Assembly (NCBI GenBank): GCA_902765885.1
Contig: CACXBN010000252.1
Location: forward strand, 1 to 6,275
Length of the DNA: 6,275 nucleotides
Source: an uncultured Ruminococcus sp.
GTDB taxonomy: Bacteria; Bacillota; Clostridia; Oscillospirales; CAG-272
Direction: 5' to 3'
Under the pieces are notes generated by a model, which was given only the letters and a program-made list of their open reading frames with translations, did no database searches and was not told the DNA's origin. The position numbers and the translations under genes were made by a program. Shown piece after piece: positions 5,674 through 6,275 of this stretch (positions are counted from its first letter, which is position 1; every line of letters begins with the position of its first letter).

Positions 5674-6275
5674 ATGAAAACCGGAAACTGCTCTTTATCA
5701 TATTACTATGCTTTAAACGATCCAGAAGCACTTTACAAAAGGCATAAAGGACTAGGATACGACACAATGGACGAGAATCTTGAAGACTGTTCTATGCCAT
5801 TTTACAAAAGCGATGAAGCAATGGTTGAATACTGTCTAAAAAGAAAAGAAGCCGCAGAAAAATATGGTGTGGAGATATTTCAGGTCCATGGTTCATATGG
5901 GCCATGGTCATGCTATGAAGACAAAGACGAAACGGAAAAAGAAATAATTGAAGTACATCGCAGAGGGTTGCTCGGCTGTAAAACCATGGGCAGCAAACAT
6001 TATGTGATACATCCCGTAACAACTGCAGGATGGAGGCATGATTATGACAATGCCACTGCCACCGAAATGACTATGAGAATTTTAAGAAAGCTGGTCCCGA
6101 TCTGCGAGAACATGAAAATAATCGCTTGCCTTGAGAATCTTCCGGGCTCCGGGTCTGGCTATACAATCAACACCGTGGAAGGTGTGCTTAATGCGGTAAA
6201 GGAGATTAACTCGGATTATATTAAAATATGCCTTGACACAGGCCATGCCTCCGTTCAGGACAGAGATGTAAGCAA
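5674..6275 (+). CDS. Sugar phosphate isomerase/epimerase-like TIM-barrel protein (3' end cut off by window)
   Basis: The frame stays open for 200 codons to the right edge; family members usually have about 270-290 residues, so roughly the last quarter is missing. ATG 5674 is preceded by GGAGGA (5665-5670), a strong ribosome binding site at the short spacing of 3 bases. The pattern fits the xylose-isomerase-like/AP endonuclease 2 family: VHGSYGPW (71-78), HYVIHPV (109-115), CLENLPGSGSGY (152-163, with Glu154 as a probable metal ligand), and ICLDTGHA (185-192, Asp188 and His191). These enzymes isomerise or epimerise sugars and related polyols in the cytosol with a divalent metal; the substrate cannot be told from the sequence. 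A DNA-repair role (endonuclease IV) is less likely because the characteristic Nfo motifs are not evident. It sits 112 bases after lctD on the same strand and may be co-transcribed. Confidence 0.82.
   Translation, partial: MKTGNCSLSYYYALNDPEALYKRHKGLGYDTMDENLEDCSMPFYKSDEAMVEYCLKRKEAAEKYGVEIFQVHGSYGPWSCYEDKDETEKEIIEVHRRGLLGCKTMGSKHYVIHPVTTAGWRHDYDNATATEMTMRILRKLVPICENMKIIACLENLPGSGSGYTINTVEGVLNAVKEINSDYIKICLDTGHASVQDRDVS

Overview
The window looks like chromosomal DNA from an anaerobic bacterium, most likely a Firmicute of the Clostridia type. Evidence: moderate-to-low GC by eye, AGGAGG-type ribosome binding sites, near-consensus sigma-A promoters, a split (two-subunit) transketolase, and an EtfB-EtfA-FAD oxidase cluster like the electron-confurcating lactate dehydrogenase described in Acetobacterium woodii. 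The species cannot be fixed from this sequence. I see no mobile element, CRISPR array or phage gene.

Layout. The left part (1-1542) is a minus-strand unit. A strong promoter near 1587-1615 drives the N-terminal (thiamine-diphosphate-binding) half of a transketolase (712-1542). A conserved but uncharacterised gene follows 62 bases downstream (start at 649) and runs off the left edge. The C-terminal transketolase half, usually the next gene, is not in that place. The middle (1543-2193) is a divergent intergenic region. It holds a consensus promoter (1785-1814), a short segment with strong RNA folding potential (1821-1877), tRNA-Ser(GCU) (1879-1967), a strong rho-independent terminator (1974-2012), and then a second promoter (2066-2094) whose leader carries two adjacent palindromes (2120-2155).

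The right part is a plus-strand operon: lctB-like EtfB (TTG start at 2194), lctC-like EtfA with an N-terminal one-cluster ferredoxin domain (2990-4177), and lctD-like FAD-dependent 2-hydroxyacid dehydrogenase (4170-5561, overlapping lctC by 8 bases). By analogy with A. woodii, the three proteins form a soluble complex. It oxidises lactate (or a related 2-hydroxyacid) with NAD+, pulled uphill by simultaneous oxidation of reduced ferredoxin. No lactate permease, racemase or regulator gene is in the window. After a 112-base gap with no visible terminator comes a xylose-isomerase-like TIM-barrel gene (5674 to the right edge), probably a sugar isomerase/epimerase.

Together the genes suggest central carbon metabolism: pentose-phosphate carbon shuffling on one strand, and 2-hydroxyacid oxidation plus sugar isomerisation on the other. 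The least explained parts are the foldable segment directly before the tRNA, the palindromes in the lct leader, and the uncharacterised gene paired with the lone transketolase half.
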